Part shown: positions 5,205 to 7,425 of the stretch, in pieces | Position numbering within the stretch: the first letter of the stretch is position 1 | How the letters are laid out: every line of letters begins with the position of its first letter | NCBI GenBank assembly: GCA_035524895.1 | Contig: DATLFI010000320.1 | Coordinates: forward strand, 1-7,425 | Reading direction: 5' to 3' | Source: DATLFI01 sp035524895 | GTDB taxonomy: Bacteria; Acidobacteriota; Thermoanaerobaculia; Multivoradales; Multivoraceae | Length of the DNA: 7,425 nucleotides | Program-made: the position numbers and the translations under genes | Notes under the pieces: model-generated | What the model saw: the letters and a program-made list of their open reading frames with translations, nothing else | Told to the model about the DNA's origin: nothing | The model's database searches: none

Positions 5205-7425
5205 CTAAGCCCCACTCGACGCCTCGTCCCGATCTTCATCCACGGCGGCTTGCAGTACCGAGAGGGCGCCACTGCAATCGGCGAACCCGCGAATTCCCAG
5301 GAGCGCCGCCACACCGGCGAGAATGCTGGATGCGATCAGATTGTCGAAGAAGGAGAGGAAGAGGCCAAAAGCGGCAAATCCGCCCACCAGGGGCAGCGTC
5401 CATCGAGCCAGCGCCGGGACCAGCTTGAACCTCGCCATCTGCCGGCCCTGACCGTGCTCCTCGATCGCCATCCGCAGGCGCGCACCGCCGAGGAGACCGC
5501 CGCTCACCTCGAGATCCCAGGAGTCGAAGTCGCCGCCGCGGCGGACCCGTGCTCCGAGCTGCTTCATGCGCCGTTCCAGCCGCTCCAGTCGCTCCTGATC
5601 CGAGCGCCACTCCGTGCTCCAGACCGACCGCTGGTAGGTACCGGGAAAAGTCGGGCGATGGTGTCGCGCGCTTCGCTTCAGCGGATGGAGCCCGTAGCCG
5701 AGCCTGCCCCAGAGCCGCATCACCGGTTGCAGGAGGTGGAGGACACTGATCACGCCGCGGCTCTTCCATCGCCCGAGGCGCCGCGTTGTCCACGGCAAGT
5801 CCGCTCGCGCTCCCCCGATCGCCGCTTGTACCACCAGCACGCCGACGGCGGTGAAGAGAAGCGGGAGGGCCCAGAGCAGCGGCGGCCAGGCGGCGCCGGC
5901 CGCCGACACCAGAGCCAGCGCGGCGATCACCAGGTACGACTCGGGAAGAAGCGGCAGGGAGCGGAGGACCCCCATCGGCTCCATGTAGAGGGGCTGGAAC
6001 AGGTTCGACCCCCAGACGCCGTGGTACACGCGCCAGCGGCGACGGACGGGCAGTCGGTGGCCGTGGCCGTAGACCCTGCCGTGCCAGACCGGATACCCCG
6101 CGGAGTTGTACTTCGCCGGCCATTGCAGCTCGAGCATCGCCTCGGCCCGGCCGTAGTTGTACTGCTGCTTGAGATAACCCTTGATGCAGCCGCGAGAGTG
6201 ATGCCACACCATCGCCGCTGGGCTGTATCCCAGCGTTCCACCGCTCTCCTGCAACCGCCAGCACACGTCGACGTCGTCGCCGGCGATGCGGAACCGCTCG
6301 TCGAAGCCGCCGACCGCGAGCAGGGCGTCGCGGCGGAACGCCATGTTACAGCCGGGGATGTGCTCGGCGACGGTGTCGGAGAGGAGCACGTGGTTCGGCC
6401 CGCCGGGCGAGTGCGAGACGCACTGCGCCGTCTCGCCGTCGGTCGGAGGGCAGACGTTCGGGCCACCCACGCCGACGTGCTCGGTGGTCATGAAGGTGTG
6501 GACGAGGTAGCGCAGCCAGTGCGGGTGGGGGTAGGCGTCGTCGTCGATGTAGGCCACGATCTCGCCGAGCGCATGGCGCAGGCCGAGGTTGCGGGCGTGG
6601 CTCAGTCCGCGGTTGGTCGTGGTGAGCACGCGAACGGGGTAGTCGGCCGCGATCTTGAGCGTCCTGTCCCTCGACCCGTCGTTGACCAGGATCACCTCGT
6701 AGCGCGGATAATCGAGGCGGGTGAGCGCTTCGAGGGTCTCGTGCAGGGTGCGAGCACCGTTGTAGGTGCAGACGACGACCGAGACCAGCGGCCAGTCGTG
6801 CCGCTCGTCCGTCGGCGGCAAGCTCTCGTCGAGCGCCTGCGCCGCGGAGGCCAGAGCCGGCTTGGGCCGCCGCTCCCGGTCGGTGAGGCCGAAGCGCCAG
6901 TCCAGGATCTCCTCGCCCGAACGGTGCCATTCGTCGGTCCACGAGAACAGGATCGCTCCCGCGCAGCCGGCGTCGCCCACCGTACGAATCTGCCAGTCGA
7001 TCACCTCGGCCTGCCGGCGCTCGCCGTGGCGCAGACTGTCGAGGCCGATCTCGGTCATCAGCAGCGGCTTCTCGCCGGCCAGGTTCTGCAGGCGGGCGAC
7101 GTAGGCGGCAAGAGCTTCCGGCGTCTCCAGGTAGACGTTCCACGCGAAGAAGTCGAGGAAAGGAAGCTCGAGGTACTCGGTGGTCGGGAAATTGACGTAG
7201 GTGACCAGCGCGTCGGGATGCTCCGCCTTCGCCGTTTCGTAGAGCCGCCGCACGAACCTCTCGATCCGGCGCCGCCCGTACCAACGCACGATCGACGGCG
7301 GGATCTCGTTGCCGACGGCGTAGCCGAGCACCGCGGGGTGGCGGCCGCAACTGGCGACGCCCCCCTGTACCCTCGCCACGATGTCGTCGCGGCGCCGCTT
7401 CGAATCGAGGAACGTGACGTGCTGT
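5205..7425 (-). CDS. Glycoside hydrolase (TIM barrel, C-terminal half) fused to family 2 glycosyltransferase and membrane module (5' end cut by window edge)
   Basis: The frame is open from the window edge to a TAG at 5205-5207. There are 739 visible residues, numbered from the first full codon at 7424; the GTG at 7379 is an internal valine. Residues 1-190 match the second half of a GH2/GH5-like (clan A) barrel: GNEI with acid/base candidate Glu40, MTEIGLD with nucleophile candidate Glu125, and ILFSWTDEW near 158-166. A short hydrophilic linker leads to a GT2 (GT-A fold) domain: VSVVVCTYNG (214-223), LVNDGSRDRT (246-255), the metal-binding Asp-Asp-Asp (294-296), GCNMAFRRDAL (358-368), GDDVD (382-386) and QQYNYGRAEA (420-429). 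Helices follow near 495-513 and 515-538, then a basic region, a coiled coil (610-629), a small soluble module and two more helices (675-693, 696-714). The GT2 part should extend a glycan at the cytoplasmic face of the inner membrane. The hydrolase role is unknown; both acidic residues are present, so it may be active. Confidence 0.9.
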   Translation of the reverse strand, partial: QHVTFLDSKRRRDDIVARVQGGVASCGRHPAVLGYAVGNEIPPSIVRWYGRRRIERFVRRLYETAKAEHPDALVTYVNFPTTEYLELPFLDFFAWNVYLETPEALAAYVARLQNLAGEKPLLMTEIGLDSLRHGERRQAEVIDWQIRTVGDAGCAGAILFSWTDEWHRSGEEILDWRFGLTDRERRPKPALASAAQALDESLPPTDERHDWPLVSVVVCTYNGARTLHETLEALTRLDYPRYEVILVNDGSRDRTLKIAADYPVRVLTTTNRGLSHARNLGLRHALGEIVAYIDDDAYPHPHWLRYLVHTFMTTEHVGVGGPNVCPPTDGETAQCVSHSPGGPNHVLLSDTVAEHIPGCNMAFRRDALLAVGGFDERFRIAGDDVDVCWRLQESGGTLGYSPAAMVWHHSRGCIKGYLKQQYNYGRAEAMLELQWPAKYNSAGYPVWHGRVYGHGHRLPVRRRWRVYHGVWGSNLFQPLYMEPMGVLRSLPLLPESYLVIAALALVSAAGAAWPPLLWALPLLFTAVGVLVVQAAIGGARADLPWTTRRLGRWKSRGVISVLHLLQPVMRLWGRLGYGLHPLKRSARHHRPTFPGTYQRSVWSTEWRSDQERLERLERRMKQLGARVRRGGDFDSWDLEVSGGLLGGARLRMAIEEHGQGRQMARFKLVPALARWTLPLVGGFAAFGLFLSFFDNLIASSILAGVAALLGIRGFADCSGALSVLQAAVDEDRDEASSGA

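Noticed and set aside
7377..7379. GTG at 7379 as the start of the hydrolase-GT2 fusion
   Set aside because: The frame stays open upstream to the window edge, the upstream residues (HVTFLDSKRRRDDI) fit the barrel, and a start here would lack the first half of the barrel.

Overview
This is a GC-rich bacterial window, about two thirds G+C by eye, with strong G/C preference at third codon positions and almost no non-coding space. It holds no taxonomic marker. GC-rich soil or sediment lineages such as Acidobacteriota, Methylomirabilota/Rokubacteria, Myxococcota, Gemmatimonadota or Actinomycetota would all fit, and I cannot choose among them. There is no rRNA, tRNA, CRISPR array, insertion sequence or phage gene.

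Layout. (1) Positions 1-2626, minus strand: two tandem half-size ABC exporters. The upstream one (818-2626) is complete, with membrane domain and ATPase. The downstream one (1-821) is cut by the window edge after most of its membrane domain. They overlap by four bases and probably form a heterodimeric exporter. (2) Positions 2627-2902: a divergent intergenic region that should carry promoters for both sides. (3) Positions 2903-5191, plus strand: a compact three-gene operon with a GT-B-like glycosyltransferase of an unnamed family, then two paralogous left-handed beta-helix (hexapeptide) acyltransferases. (4) Positions 5205-7425, minus strand and convergent with the operon: a large protein cut at its N-terminus by the window edge. 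It fuses the C-terminal half of a glycoside hydrolase TIM barrel to a family 2 glycosyltransferase, followed by membrane segments, a coiled coil and a conserved-looking C-terminal module.

Taken together, the genes look like part of a locus that builds, acetylates and exports a glycan or glycolipid. Two glycosyltransferases would assemble sugars, two O- or N-acyltransferases would decorate them, and an ATP-driven exporter would move the product across the inner membrane. The product cannot be read from the sequence. The most unusual element is the hydrolase-glycosyltransferase fusion: no membrane segment separates the two catalytic domains, so both should face the same compartment. Also notable are the two acyltransferase paralogs with their candidate catalytic histidine at different positions, and two gene junctions that use the same TTGA stop/start overlap.
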